Positions 15,872 to 25,208 of a DNA stretch of 64,000 nucleotides are shown piece after piece; within the stretch, counting starts at the first letter, position 1; every line of letters begins with the position of its first letter. The stretch is from MGIIb-P sp963934015 (GTDB lineage: Archaea; Thermoplasmatota; Poseidoniia; Poseidoniales; Thalassarchaeaceae). The stretch lies in assembly GCA_963934015.1 (NCBI GenBank), contig CAWVWT010000007.1, positions 1 through 64,000 on the forward strand, written 5' to 3'. Made by a program: the position numbers and the translations under genes. Under the pieces are notes generated by a model. The model searched no databases, was not told where the DNA came from, and saw only the letters and a list, made by a program, of their open reading frames with translations.

Positions 15872-18010
15872 ATGTCGGGGGACGGATTCGCTGCAAAGCG
15901 GCGTTCTGAGAAGGCTACGGATGCGCCCGATGAACGCAGTCAACGAACCTTACTGGATGAACTGAAGGGTCAGGCTGGTTCCATGGTTGGAATGGCTGGG
16001 ATGTTCATCGTCACAATTCTATTGGCAATGAAAATTCAACCATTCTATGACCGAGATGATTTACGCGCCTTTGGGGCAGAAGGGGCAACCAAAGCAGGGT
16101 TCATCTTGCTAGAACTCGTTTTCATTTTCATCTTTACAGCACTCATCATCTATCTCGCTAGGAAAAATATGCAGAGATTCATTCGGTGGGGTGTCCTTAG
16201 TGTCCTTTGGATTGCAATGCTTTACGCACTTTACCCATTGGCTGCAATGGTACTTGTCCCTGACGCACCACCCTTCGCTGAAGATGCGCTGGAGAACTCT
16301 GACGCATACATTATCTCTGTTGAAGAAGGTGGAGCGAACTTCTTCTATGTCGATGTCGATAATAATAGTAATCAGACACTCAGATATGTAGGCAATGCTG
16401 GTGAAATCGAGTATTGGAATCATACCGTAATGCCTGAACCTGGAATTGAACAGTCGACTTACGGGAAGGTCCAAAATTCAAGAACGGCTGATGGAATCAT
16501 CTTGTGTGAAGGGACCCAATGGGTTCTACTCGATGCTGAAGATGGTACTCAAATAGATGACCACGGTAGAGATTGTGACCTCGGACTGAGGTACGAATGG
16601 GCCACTGAAGCCATGGATGAAACTTGTGATTTCAAAGATCCTGAAGATGGTGCCACACACCAAGATTGGATAATTGAAGATCGCAGGTTAGAGGCGATAC
16701 CTATGATTAATGATGGCGATATTTCTGGTGGAATTTATGATTGCTCAGATTGGAGGAGGAATTTCCCTGCACCGTTCAATGGAAATAACATTCTATTTGT
16801 CCAAGACATTGGGACTGAACATTTCCTCATTGTTTCAGAACAGTGGGCAGGAATGGTGGAGTACCCGACCGATGATAACAATGGGCAGCCAGCAGAAGAA
16901 GCCGGAGTTACGACCACTTGGAGTAAAACACTCTCTGGCTCTGAAGTGTTCACAGGTACCACATTTGGAGCGGCACCTGGGTTGAATATTAGTGCACAGA
17001 ATTCGTTGGTACTCAGCACATCAGCAGGCCACATCTCTAGTTGGGAAATCAGTAATGATGGATCTGTTGAAGATGGGTTTTCGATGGACCTCCCTGAAAC
17101 CGTTCGTGGTGTATTGCTCGCAGATTGCTGCTCAGGTGGGAGCAATGATCTCTGGGTCATTGAAGGTGATAATCTTAGGATCTTCATGGGTGGCAGTTTG
17201 GTAGAGATGCCGCGTAGCCTTGAGATTGGAGGAGATGCTTCGAGAATCGTAATGGCCTTGCACAATGTAGAGAACAATGCCACTGAATCTGATGATGGTA
17301 TTCTCTTGATTGAGCAAGATGGGGCTTGGTCTTCAATGCGCTATACACATCACATTGAAGATCATACTTCGACGATAATTGTAACACTGATTCTAGCAAT
17401 TTCTCTTCTCATTTTACTAATCTGGCGACCTGAATGGTATGTCATCAATACCGTTGGAATCTTAGTGGGTGCTGGCACTATTACGATGCTTGGTGTGTCA
17501 TTTGTCCCTTGGATTATCATTCTCTTCATGGTCCTTGCAGCCGTATATGATGCATGGGCGGTATACAAGAGCAAACACATGCTTGAATTGGCGGACACAA
17601 TGGTCAACTTGGAATTGCCAGTCATGTTGGTAGCACCACAAAAACCGACCCGTGGACGGGTTCAAATGGTGCGGCAGGAAGATGGTTCCCCCCCACAGAA
17701 AAGAAACTTTGATGAGACTATGTTGATGGGACTTGGTGATGTTATCTTCCCTGGTTTGCTCTGCGTCTCAGCGATGACTTGGTTACCTGATGTTTCTGGA
17801 CCAATGGGCTTTTCTGCACCCATTTGGGTTGCAATTGGGACGATGATTGGCAGCTTGGTTGGTTATTGTGTACTGATGACTTATGTGGCCCGTGGTAGAC
17901 CTCAGGCTGGCCTTCCGTTACTGAATGGAGGAGCCATTATTGGATACTTCATCTCAGCGGCCATCTTCATTGGCAGTTCTGCCTTTGTTTTCGACATCAG
18001 TCTATTCTGA
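15872..18010 (+). CDS. Presenilin-type intramembrane aspartyl protease (A22-like) with large inserted ectodomain
   Basis: A 712-aa membrane protein. Three N-terminal membrane segments (about 38-54, 75-95, 104-128) are followed by about 360 residues of probable extracytoplasmic beta-rich sequence (130-490). The C-terminal part has about six more segments carrying the A22 signature: YD (Asp560, AAVYDAW), GLGD (residues 620-623, Asp623) and a PAL-like motif, GLPLL, with Pro682. These motifs define presenilin/signal-peptide-peptidase proteases that cut transmembrane helices. Archaeal homologues are usually near 300 aa, so the insert more than doubles the size. Its Ser/Trp repeats (ILFVQDIG, LVLSTSAGHISSWEI) suggest a beta-propeller-like fold. 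The ATG at 15872 is used. An upstream TTG at 15842 seems less likely. Confidence 0.78.
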   Translation: MSGDGFAAKRRSEKATDAPDERSQRTLLDELKGQAGSMVGMAGMFIVTILLAMKIQPFYDRDDLRAFGAEGATKAGFILLELVFIFIFTALIIYLARKNMQRFIRWGVLSVLWIAMLYALYPLAAMVLVPDAPPFAEDALENSDAYIISVEEGGANFFYVDVDNNSNQTLRYVGNAGEIEYWNHTVMPEPGIEQSTYGKVQNSRTADGIILCEGTQWVLLDAEDGTQIDDHGRDCDLGLRYEWATEAMDETCDFKDPEDGATHQDWIIEDRRLEAIPMINDGDISGGIYDCSDWRRNFPAPFNGNNILFVQDIGTEHFLIVSEQWAGMVEYPTDDNNGQPAEEAGVTTTWSKTLSGSEVFTGTTFGAAPGLNISAQNSLVLSTSAGHISSWEISNDGSVEDGFSMDLPETVRGVLLADCCSGGSNDLWVIEGDNLRIFMGGSLVEMPRSLEIGGDASRIVMALHNVENNATESDDGILLIEQDGAWSSMRYTHHIEDHTSTIIVTLILAISLLILLIWRPEWYVINTVGILVGAGTITMLGVSFVPWIIILFMVLAAVYDAWAVYKSKHMLELADTMVNLELPVMLVAPQKPTRGRVQMVRQEDGSPPQKRNFDETMLMGLGDVIFPGLLCVSAMTWLPDVSGPMGFSAPIWVAIGTMIGSLVGYCVLMTYVARGRPQAGLPLLNGGAIIGYFISAAIFIGSSAFVFDISLF

Positions 18011-18037
18011 TGTTCCGTCGCTTTCAAGCATGAAGGG

Positions 18038-18054
18038 CGGTTCCGTAGGAACCG
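18038..18054. repeat. GC hairpin upstream of serS
   Basis: Perfect inverted repeat CGGTTCC-GTA-GGAACCG, 7-bp arms and a GTA loop, ending 10 nt before the serS ATG at 18065. The short spacer after it contains GGTGGA, a possible ribosome binding site. No T-run follows, so a classic terminator is unlikely. Confidence 0.6.
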
Positions 18055-18064
18055 GTGGAAGCCC

Positions 18065-19348
18065 ATGCTGGACATTCGAATGTTCCGTGACCATGCCAAT
18101 GTGATTCGTGCAGATCACGATAAACGAGGCCTTCAGCACGATGCAATCGATGAAGTCATTCGTTTGGATGAAGCTTGGAGAAAGGCACGATATGATTCCG
18201 ATCAACTTCGTCGAAAGCGCAACGAAGCAGCCCGTGGAATTGCTGAAGCCAAGAAAGCAGGTGATGATGCAGTATTTCAGAGAATCAAATCTGAAGTGGA
18301 CACCATCGCTGCAGAGATTGAATCTCTCGGGGAAACCGCAGATGGTCATGAAACCGAGCGAGATCGTATTCGTATGTCCATTCCAAACATCCTCCATGCC
18401 GATGTCCCCGTGGGTGATGATGAAGGAGGCAATACGCAACACAGCCTACATGGCCAAAAGCCAACCTTCGCTTTTGATGCGCGGACTCACAATGACCTCA
18501 TTGAGATGAATCGGTGGGTCGACTTGCCCCGAGCTGCGAAGATTGCAGGTAGCCGATTTTACTTCCTCAAAGGCGATTTGGCGCACATGGAATTGGCGCT
18601 CCAGCAATATGCAGTAGACTTCATTTCAGAACGTGGCTATACCTTTGTCCAGCCACCAGCAATGATGAACAGAGAAGCCTACGAAGGTGTTACAGATTTA
18701 GCTGATTTTGAATCTGTGATGTACAATATTCAACCAGATGGCTTCTACACTATCGCAACCAGCGAACATCCATTGACAGCGATGTTCATGGATGAAGTGA
18801 TTGAACCAAGTATGCTGCCCATCCGGATTGTTGGCATATCTCCTTGCTTCCGCCGTGAAGTGGGTGCACATGGCCAAGGTGACAAAGGAATTTGGCGGGT
18901 TCACCAATTCACCAAAGTCGAGCAAATCATCATCACGCACCCCGATGACTCATGGAACCACCACGAAGAATTACTCACCAATTGCGTAGACTTGTGGAAC
19001 AGTCTTGGGCTACACTATGAAATTGTCAATATCTGCACGGGTGACATGGGAACTGTGGCCGCAAAGAAGTATGATCTTGAGGCTTGGTTGCCTGGACGAG
19101 GAGAATACAAAGAAATTGTCTCGTGCTCAAATTGCACCGACTATCAGGCCAATCGCCTCCGAATGCGATATCGGACTACTGAAGGCAATGCTGCAGTGCA
19201 CACACTCAATTCGACAGCGGTTGCAACCAGTCGGGCGCTGGTTGCTATCATGGAACAAAATCAGCTTGAAGATGGGCGTGTTCTTGTACCAGAATGTTTG
19301 GTGTCTAGAATGGGTGGAAAGACACACCTAGAGCCTTGTGAATGGTGA
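18065..19348 (+). CDS. serS: Serine--tRNA ligase
   Basis: A 427-aa class II synthetase that charges tRNA-Ser. It has the N-terminal long coiled-coil arm (about 25-100, rich in Arg/Lys/Glu). Motif 2 is CFRREVGAHGQGDKGIWR with the downstream QFTKVEQ, and motif 3 is ATSRALVAIMEQNQ. It is the common (bacterial/eukaryal) SerRS type, not the rare methanogen type. Length is normal. The M28 peptidase gene begins 4 bp after the stop. A GC hairpin just ahead of the start may affect expression. Confidence 0.95.
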   Translation: MLDIRMFRDHANVIRADHDKRGLQHDAIDEVIRLDEAWRKARYDSDQLRRKRNEAARGIAEAKKAGDDAVFQRIKSEVDTIAAEIESLGETADGHETERDRIRMSIPNILHADVPVGDDEGGNTQHSLHGQKPTFAFDARTHNDLIEMNRWVDLPRAAKIAGSRFYFLKGDLAHMELALQQYAVDFISERGYTFVQPPAMMNREAYEGVTDLADFESVMYNIQPDGFYTIATSEHPLTAMFMDEVIEPSMLPIRIVGISPCFRREVGAHGQGDKGIWRVHQFTKVEQIIITHPDDSWNHHEELLTNCVDLWNSLGLHYEIVNICTGDMGTVAAKKYDLEAWLPGRGEYKEIVSCSNCTDYQANRLRMRYRTTEGNAAVHTLNSTAVATSRALVAIMEQNQLEDGRVLVPECLVSRMGGKTHLEPCEW

Positions 19349-19352
19349 TGTC

Positions 19353-20663
19353 ATGCGCGCCATCATGCTGACATTGCTAATTTTTCTAGCCTCATTTAGT
19401 GGCTGCTTTGGCGACCCACCCGAAGATGTGGGAGTCAAGTTGTCCATTGACCCAATTGAGCAAGCGGTGCGGGGCCAAATAATGTCAATCCATGTTGAAT
19501 CCAATGTGGAATGGACGGTGAATCGAACTGCAGGGCTCTTCTTTGTTGATGATGATGGTGTCTTTAGAGACAACTTGGAAATGACTTTTTCATCTGATGT
19601 TGAAGATTTTGAAATCCTTATCCTTGACAGTGAAAGAACTGATGTTGAACTCATTGTTACGGCTGGAAACCAAGTTGAAAATATCACCATGCAACTCATT
19701 GATAGTGATGAGATGATGCTGGTGGATGGTCGCAGAGCCTTCGATACCATCGATATGCTCACTACTGATTGGAACAATCGTTGGTGTGCTTCTGCCGATC
19801 TCCATGGCGGTGGTGCAACTTACGAAGCGGCAGCAGAAGCAATGAAGGTCATCTGGGAAGATTACGGCTTTGACTTTGTCGAGGTGACACGATACGATGA
19901 TGACCCAAACCAACTCAATGTTGTCGGTTACAAATATGGCAATGTGTATCCTGACCAATACATCATTCTCGGAGGTCATTTCGATGTGGGGTATGCTTTC
20001 ACTCCACCAGGTGGGGGTACCACTGAAGGCGCTAATGATGACACCAGTGGATCAACGGTATCAATGGAAGTTGCTCAGGCCATTGCTTCAAGAGAATGGG
20101 ACCATACTGTTGTCGCTGCTCTTTGGGCCTGTGAAGAAGAAGGGCTGCTTGGAAGTGCTGCATTCGTTAACCATCTTCCAGAAGATAAAGCAGTAAAGGC
20201 ATACTTGAATTTCGATATGGTCTCGCTGAACTACCCCATCATACCACCACCTGGATATGGTCCATATGACCTTTCAATCGCAGCAGCAGGGGCAAGTGAC
20301 GAGAATCTCTCAATCATGCTAGAATGGGTACGATTAGTTGTAGAGGATGAAATGAATTTTCATGATGTTGCTTCAAATGACATCTATTGGCAGGCTGCTG
20401 AATCATGCGCAAGCGATCATTGCTCATTCTTCTCATCAGGGTATGCAACCTTCAATTTCTTTAGCGCTGGTGGTGATGTTTCATTTTGGCAGGAATGGCA
20501 CAGCCCAACCGATACACTAGATTTCATGGTAGGCAAGGCCGGTAGTTCTGACAATTTAGGTGATGGATTCAACACCCTTGTTTGGACCGCATTCTCTCTC
20601 TTCGTCCACGTAGATAATACCGATGATTCATTCCAGGGCCGTTGGTACACTGGAAGTGAATAG
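19353..20663 (+). CDS. Secreted lipoprotein M28-family zinc aminopeptidase
   Basis: A 436-aa exported peptidase. The signal sequence ends in a lipobox-like LASFSGC (Cys about residue 17). After a beta-rich N-terminal domain, the M28 zinc motifs follow in order: LGGHFDVG, EGANDDTSGS (bridging Asp), WACEEEGLLGS (catalytic Glu pair) and SDHCSF (final His). Enzymes of this family remove N-terminal amino acids or act as carboxypeptidases on peptides outside the cell. The ATG at 19353 is taken over a GTG at 19338 inside serS, because it opens the signal peptide directly. It supports a peptide-degrading lifestyle. It is followed by the AT-rich palindrome at 20668. Confidence 0.85.
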   Translation: MRAIMLTLLIFLASFSGCFGDPPEDVGVKLSIDPIEQAVRGQIMSIHVESNVEWTVNRTAGLFFVDDDGVFRDNLEMTFSSDVEDFEILILDSERTDVELIVTAGNQVENITMQLIDSDEMMLVDGRRAFDTIDMLTTDWNNRWCASADLHGGGATYEAAAEAMKVIWEDYGFDFVEVTRYDDDPNQLNVVGYKYGNVYPDQYIILGGHFDVGYAFTPPGGGTTEGANDDTSGSTVSMEVAQAIASREWDHTVVAALWACEEEGLLGSAAFVNHLPEDKAVKAYLNFDMVSLNYPIIPPPGYGPYDLSIAAAGASDENLSIMLEWVRLVVEDEMNFHDVASNDIYWQAAESCASDHCSFFSSGYATFNFFSAGGDVSFWQEWHSPTDTLDFMVGKAGSSDNLGDGFNTLVWTAFSLFVHVDNTDDSFQGRWYTGSE

Positions 20664-20667
20664 ATTA

Positions 20668-20697
20668 TTCAATTGAAAAATTGAATTTTCAATTGAA
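20668..20697. repeat. AT-rich inverted repeat between convergent genes
   Basis: TTCAATTGAAAA (20668-20679) and its reverse complement TTTTCAATTGAA (20686-20697) around a 6-nt spacer. Each arm has a self-complementary core, TTCAATTGAA. It fills the 34-bp gap between the convergent M28 peptidase and biotin carrier genes, so a bidirectional terminator is possible. The same motif recurs at 39010, 39135-39176, 42466 and 56744. Confidence 0.6.
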
Positions 20698-21165
20698 TTA
20701 TTCGGTTTCCTCGATATCGATTAATACCGCTCCTGCATCAACTTGCTCACCCACACCATGGTGAATCACCACAATCTCCCCTGGCCCATTGGCTGCAATT
20801 CGATGTTCCATTTTCATCGCTTCCATGACAATGAGGGTTTGTCCAGTTTCGACCTGATCGCCTACATTGCATAGGATTTCGAGTATCTTGCCCGGCATTG
20901 GTGCAGTCATTCCACCTTCATCCCCTGAACCACCCGCACCCTGCTCATCGATTGCAATAACATGTATGCCCCCATCAAGATGGACCCACCAGTCGTCACG
21001 AACCTTGGCGACATGGGCTAATTGGCCATCGATCCACATTCGATTGGGACGTGCATCGATTTCGAATGTGTGTTCATTCGTTACTATTTCATCGTCACAA
21101 GTCGCTTCGCTTGACCCGATGGTGATTTGCCAACGACGGCCTTGTTTATCCCTTAGATCTACCAT
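20698..21165 (-). CDS. Biotin carboxyl carrier protein (stand-alone subunit)
   Basis: A 155-aa protein whose C-terminal half is a biotinyl domain with EAMKMEH, where Lys118 would carry biotin, preceded by TAPMPGKILEI. The N-terminal half is a beta-rich region like that joining carrier and carboxylase domains in acyl-CoA carboxylases. It shuttles CO2 from biotin carboxylase to the carboxyltransferase. ATG 21165 has an AGGTGA site just upstream, which favours it over a GTG at 21174. It starts 11 bp after the carboxylase stop, last in the operon. In most methylcrotonyl-CoA carboxylases this domain is fused to the carboxylase, so the split is notable. Confidence 0.88.
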   Translation of the reverse strand: MVDLRDKQGRRWQITIGSSEATCDDEIVTNEHTFEIDARPNRMWIDGQLAHVAKVRDDWWVHLDGGIHVIAIDEQGAGGSGDEGGMTAPMPGKILEILCNVGDQVETGQTLIVMEAMKMEHRIAANGPGEIVVIHHGVGEQVDAGAVLIDIEETE

Positions 21166-21176
21166 AGCAATCACCT

Positions 21177-22718
21177 TCAGGGGAAGGACCTCCGTAGGGA
21201 CAGGAATGGATTGTATGGGCTGCCCCGACCTTCTTCAGCTTCAACTGTCAACGCTTTGCGCGAGAGCCCATAGTGCTCAGCTGCAGCAGCCACAAATGGA
21301 ATCGTATCAGATGGTCTTACGTCCCACCCATCTGGCCAATTAACTTCAATAAAATCAGTTGTTGTCTCACCCGCATGGTATGCTGGGTGCGCCATAATAT
21401 CACACAGGAATCCAAGGTTTGTCGTTACACCAAGCAACACAAAGTCTTCACAGGCTCGCTTCATTCTGCGAATGGCTGCCTCGCGTTCAGGTGCATGCAC
21501 AATCAATTTGGCAAGCATCGGATCAAAATCGATGCTGGCTTCATCCCCTTCACGAACACCGGTATCCAATCGAATGCCTGGACCAGTGGGTGGACGGAAT
21601 ATCGCCAAAGGGCCAATGGCTGGAAGGAAACTATTTGCTGGATCTTCGGCATAGATACGTACCTCAATGGCGTGACCTCGAATGGAAAGGTCTGATTGAA
21701 CAAATGGAAGCGGTAAACCTGCAGCAACTCGAATTTGTTCTACGACCAAATCGACGCCACTGATACATTCTGTGATCGGGTGCTCGACCTGCAGGCGTGT
21801 ATTCATCTCAAGAAAATGGAATTCTCCATCTTCAGCGAGGAGAAATTCAACCGTTCCTGCACCTTCGTAATCAACAGCCTTGGCTGCATTTACCGCTGCT
21901 TCCCCCATCCGCTGACGGGTCAACTCACCTAATACTGGCGAAGGTGATTCTTCGACGACTTTCTGGTGCCTGCGTTGGATGCTACACTCCCGCTCAAACA
22001 AATGGACTGTATTCCCTAGTGTGTCGGATAATATCTGAACTTCGATGTGACGAGATTTCTCAAGGAGGCGTTCGACATAGACTGTTCCATCACCAAATGA
22101 TGCTACAGCCTCACGGCTTGCGGCAGCATATTCCCTCTGTAGGTTACGTGGTTCGCGGACCACACGCATCCCTTTACCACCTCCACCTGCACTTGCCTTC
22201 AGCAACAATGGGTAACCCACACGAGTAGCAGCACGGACAAGTTCATCCACCATTTCATCTGGATTGTCTAATGGTAGTTCTTCACCAGGTATGACTGGTA
22301 CGCCTGCGGTGACCATGGCCCTCCGAGCACTGATTTTGTCCCCCATCTCATCGATTGCATATGCAGATGGACCAATCCAAATAAGACCTGCATCTTTGAC
22401 AGCATTGGCAAAGGAACTGCGTTCTGAAAGAAAACCGTATCCAGGGTGTACCGCATCCGCACCGGTCTCTGCGGCCGCGGCCAATATCGCTTCAACATTG
22501 AGATATGTCTCAGCAAGAGTATCTCCTGGAAGGAACACTGATTCGTCTGCTGTTTGCTGATGTAAAGACCCACGATCTGCTTCTGAATAGACTGCGACTG
22601 AGCCCAATCCTAATTCAGCGCATGAACGAAATATCCTGCACGCAATTTCACCTCGATTGGCGACCAATATTTTGGATATCGGGTGTGGTGCACCCTCCAT
22701 CCAATCAGGTCCACCCAT
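21177..22718 (-). CDS. Biotin carboxylase subunit of an acyl-CoA (methylcrotonyl-CoA-type) carboxylase
   Basis: A 513-aa ATP-grasp enzyme that carboxylates biotin using bicarbonate and ATP. It has ILVANRGEIACRIFRS at the N terminus, the glycine-rich loop ASAGGGGKGMRVV, ECSIQRRHQKVVEESP and FLEMNTRLQVEHPITE in the usual order. The carrier domain is encoded separately just downstream. ATG 22718 is preferred. An extension to 22808 would overlap the upstream hydratase gene without a ribosome binding site. It is the third gene of a four-gene minus-strand operon with carboxyltransferase and hydratase. No biotin ligase is visible in the window. Confidence 0.92.
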   Translation of the reverse strand: MGGPDWMEGAPHPISKILVANRGEIACRIFRSCAELGLGSVAVYSEADRGSLHQQTADESVFLPGDTLAETYLNVEAILAAAAETGADAVHPGYGFLSERSSFANAVKDAGLIWIGPSAYAIDEMGDKISARRAMVTAGVPVIPGEELPLDNPDEMVDELVRAATRVGYPLLLKASAGGGGKGMRVVREPRNLQREYAAASREAVASFGDGTVYVERLLEKSRHIEVQILSDTLGNTVHLFERECSIQRRHQKVVEESPSPVLGELTRQRMGEAAVNAAKAVDYEGAGTVEFLLAEDGEFHFLEMNTRLQVEHPITECISGVDLVVEQIRVAAGLPLPFVQSDLSIRGHAIEVRIYAEDPANSFLPAIGPLAIFRPPTGPGIRLDTGVREGDEASIDFDPMLAKLIVHAPEREAAIRRMKRACEDFVLLGVTTNLGFLCDIMAHPAYHAGETTTDFIEVNWPDGWDVRPSDTIPFVAAAAEHYGLSRKALTVEAEEGRGSPYNPFLSLRRSFP

Positions 22719-22725
22719 CTGGATT

Positions 22726-23583
22726 TCACTCCTCTTTCCAATTAGGTGCACGCTTTTCAAGGAATGAGGCAAGACCCTCTTGCCCTTCTTCAGAGCCGCG
22801 CATTGCACTGGTTTTGTCCAATGTCCATTGCCTTAACTCTTCATCAGTACCTCTCCAGCGATCAAAGGTTAATGTGAGTCTCTTTGCTTCAGAAACGGCC
22901 ATCGGCCCGGTCGTTAGAATCTCATCGATGATGACGGATTCAGCCCCTTCTAGTGACTCGGATAATTGGCTGACCAATCCAATCCGCAATGCTTCCTCGG
23001 ACCCAATACGCCCTGCCAACATTGCGAGTCTGCGGAATTCTGCACTGCCAACCTTACGGTACACATAGGGTCCAATGACCGCTGGCAGGATTCCCAATTT
23101 CCCTTCAGATAGAGCGATACGAGTTCCAGGCTCAACAATGACATGGTCAAGGCAAGCGATGAGACCTGCACCGCCACCTAGGGCAACACCTTGGATCTTT
23201 CCAATAGTGAAGCATGGATGCGACCAGAGGCTGTTGAACAATCGATCAAGTCTCGCAGAGTCTGTTCGGTTTTCTTCAAGACTTTTAGCGCCAGCAGCCC
23301 TCATCATATTGATGTCAGCACCCGCACAGAAGTGCTTGCCTGCTCCCGAAAATATGAGTACGCGCAGATAGGAATGACCTGCCGAATCAAGCAAAGAGCC
23401 ACGTTCACCAACTGAGCGTTCCTTGGTCCATTCTAGAATAGAGATGATTTCGGTGATGAGTTGGATATTAAGGGCGTTGTACACGCCTTCGCGGGTCAAG
23501 GTCAAATGAGCTACAGCACCTTCTATTTCAAGCGTACAAAGGCTTGTTTCTGGCTTTAAATTTTCAATTGCAAAATTTGACAT
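22726..23583 (-). CDS. Enoyl-CoA hydratase/isomerase family, probable 3-methylglutaconyl-CoA hydratase
   Basis: A 285-aa crotonase-fold enzyme. The oxyanion-hole segments are FSGAGKHFCAGADINMM and KIQGVALGGGAGLIACLD, followed by the catalytic-Glu region LGILPAVIGPYVYRKVG. Position between the two carboxylase subunit genes points to hydration of 3-methylglutaconyl-CoA in leucine breakdown. This is inferred from context, as crotonase members are hard to tell apart by sequence. ATG 23583 has AAGGAG about 10 nt upstream. The gene starts 13 bp after the carboxyltransferase stop and is followed at 7 bp by the biotin carboxylase. Confidence 0.8.
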   Translation of the reverse strand: MSNFAIENLKPETSLCTLEIEGAVAHLTLTREGVYNALNIQLITEIISILEWTKERSVGERGSLLDSAGHSYLRVLIFSGAGKHFCAGADINMMRAAGAKSLEENRTDSARLDRLFNSLWSHPCFTIGKIQGVALGGGAGLIACLDHVIVEPGTRIALSEGKLGILPAVIGPYVYRKVGSAEFRRLAMLAGRIGSEEALRIGLVSQLSESLEGAESVIIDEILTTGPMAVSEAKRLTLTFDRWRGTDEELRQWTLDKTSAMRGSEEGQEGLASFLEKRAPNWKEE

Positions 23584-23596
23584 TTCAATTGCTCCT

Positions 23597-25207
23597 TCAC
23601 ATTCTAAATATTCCAAAATTAGTATCTGGCATCGGTGCATTCAAACTGGCACTAATGGCCAAACCAAGGACATCGCGGGTGTCACGCGGATCGATGATGC
23701 CATCATCCCACAATCGCGCCGTTGAATAATATGGTGACCCTTCCACTTCATATTTCTCAAGTATGGGTGCTTGGAACGTATCCCATTCGCTGTCAGTCAT
23801 CGGTTCGATACCTTCCCGAGCCCTCTGATCTTGCTTTACCGTTGCAAGGACATCGGCAGCTTGTGGCCCACCCATAACAGAGATGCGGCTGTTGGGCCAC
23901 ATGAAGAGGAATCGTGGGTCGTAAGCACGCCCACACATACCATAGTTACCGGCACCATGGCTGCCACCAATGATAACGGTGAACTTAGGTACAGGGACAC
24001 AGGATACTGCTGTCACGAGTTTTGCACCATCCTTGGCGATACCACCGGCTTCATAATCACGCCCGACCATGAACCCAGTAATGTTCTGCAAAAATACCAA
24101 GGGCACGCCACGCTGCCCACACAGTTCCACAAAGTGTGCTCCCTTCAGGGATGACTCAGAGAAAAGAATCCCATTGTTTGCGACAATGCCGACAGGGTAT
24201 CCGTGGATCCGAGCAAAACCACAAATGAGGGTTGGTCCATACCTAGCCTTGAACTCATGGAAGCGGCTACCATCGACAATACGTGCAATAATTTCTCGTA
24301 CATCGAAAGGTGTTCGATTATCTTCGGGGATGATGCCGAGTATCTCATCAGTTGGGTAGGCTGGATCTTCAGGTGCTTGCACATCCAACTTGGTCTTCAC
24401 ACCGGTATTGAGATTCTCAACGATGTTGCGGACCATACGCAATGCACTCGGTTCATCCTCAGCATAGTGGTCAGCGACCCCTGATTGTGCTGTGTGGAGG
24501 TCAGCCCCACCCAAATCTTCTGCCGTAACTTCTTCACCCGTTGCTGCCTTGACCAAGGGGGGACCTGCGAGGAAGATTGTCCCGTTGCCTTTGACTATGA
24601 TTGATTCATCAGACATGGCTGGGACATAAGCACCCCCTGCTGTGCAGGACCCACAAACCGCTGCAATCTGTGGAATGCCTTTTCCACTCATAATCGCTTG
24701 ATTGCGGAAGATACGCCCAAAGTGGTCTTTGTCTGGAAAAACCTCATCTTGCATCGGAAGAAAGGCACCACCTGAATCAACCAGGTAGATGCAGGGTAGG
24801 TGATTGGCATCCGCAACCTCTTGCGCGCGAATGTGTTTCTTGACAGTCATCGGGTAGTATGACCCGCCTTTGACCGTTGCATCATTGGCTACGAATAGGC
24901 ATTCTTTGCCATGGACAACCCCCACACCGGTAACCATGCCTGCGCTGGCTGCTCGGCCATCATAGAGGTCATATGCTGCAAGTGGGGATAGTTCGAGAAA
25001 TGGTGTACCGGGGTCACAAATAGCTGAGATTCGCTCACGTGGTAGTGCCTTGCCCCGACCTCGGTGCTTATCGACATATTTTCCGCCACCGCCTTGTTGA
25101 ACAGCGTCAATTCGCTCACGTAATGTTGCGAGAAGTGCAGTGTTGTACCCATGGTTTGACTTGAATGACGCATCCGAGGAATTGACTCGGCTCTGAAGTC
25201 GGTCCAT
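23597..25207 (-). CDS. Methylcrotonyl-CoA carboxylase carboxyltransferase (beta) subunit
   Basis: A 536-aa carboxyltransferase that moves the carboxyl group from biotin to an acyl-CoA. The N-terminal GKYVDKHRGRGKALPRERI and FLELSPLAAYDLYDG strings are characteristic of the MCC beta family. The C-terminal crotonase-like domain contains VGRDYEAGGIAKDGAKLV and GNYGMCGRAYDPRFLFMWP. With the hydratase, biotin carboxylase and carrier it forms a leucine-degradation operon. Start ATG 25207 directly follows a strong hairpin. GTG 25213 lies inside that hairpin. It heads the operon. Acetyl- or propionyl-CoA carboxylase is the alternative, but the hydratase and sequence favour MCC. Confidence 0.88.
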   Translation of the reverse strand: MDRLQSRVNSSDASFKSNHGYNTALLATLRERIDAVQQGGGGKYVDKHRGRGKALPRERISAICDPGTPFLELSPLAAYDLYDGRAASAGMVTGVGVVHGKECLFVANDATVKGGSYYPMTVKKHIRAQEVADANHLPCIYLVDSGGAFLPMQDEVFPDKDHFGRIFRNQAIMSGKGIPQIAAVCGSCTAGGAYVPAMSDESIIVKGNGTIFLAGPPLVKAATGEEVTAEDLGGADLHTAQSGVADHYAEDEPSALRMVRNIVENLNTGVKTKLDVQAPEDPAYPTDEILGIIPEDNRTPFDVREIIARIVDGSRFHEFKARYGPTLICGFARIHGYPVGIVANNGILFSESSLKGAHFVELCGQRGVPLVFLQNITGFMVGRDYEAGGIAKDGAKLVTAVSCVPVPKFTVIIGGSHGAGNYGMCGRAYDPRFLFMWPNSRISVMGGPQAADVLATVKQDQRAREGIEPMTDSEWDTFQAPILEKYEVEGSPYYSTARLWDDGIIDPRDTRDVLGLAISASLNAPMPDTNFGIFRM

Positions 25208-25208
25208 G

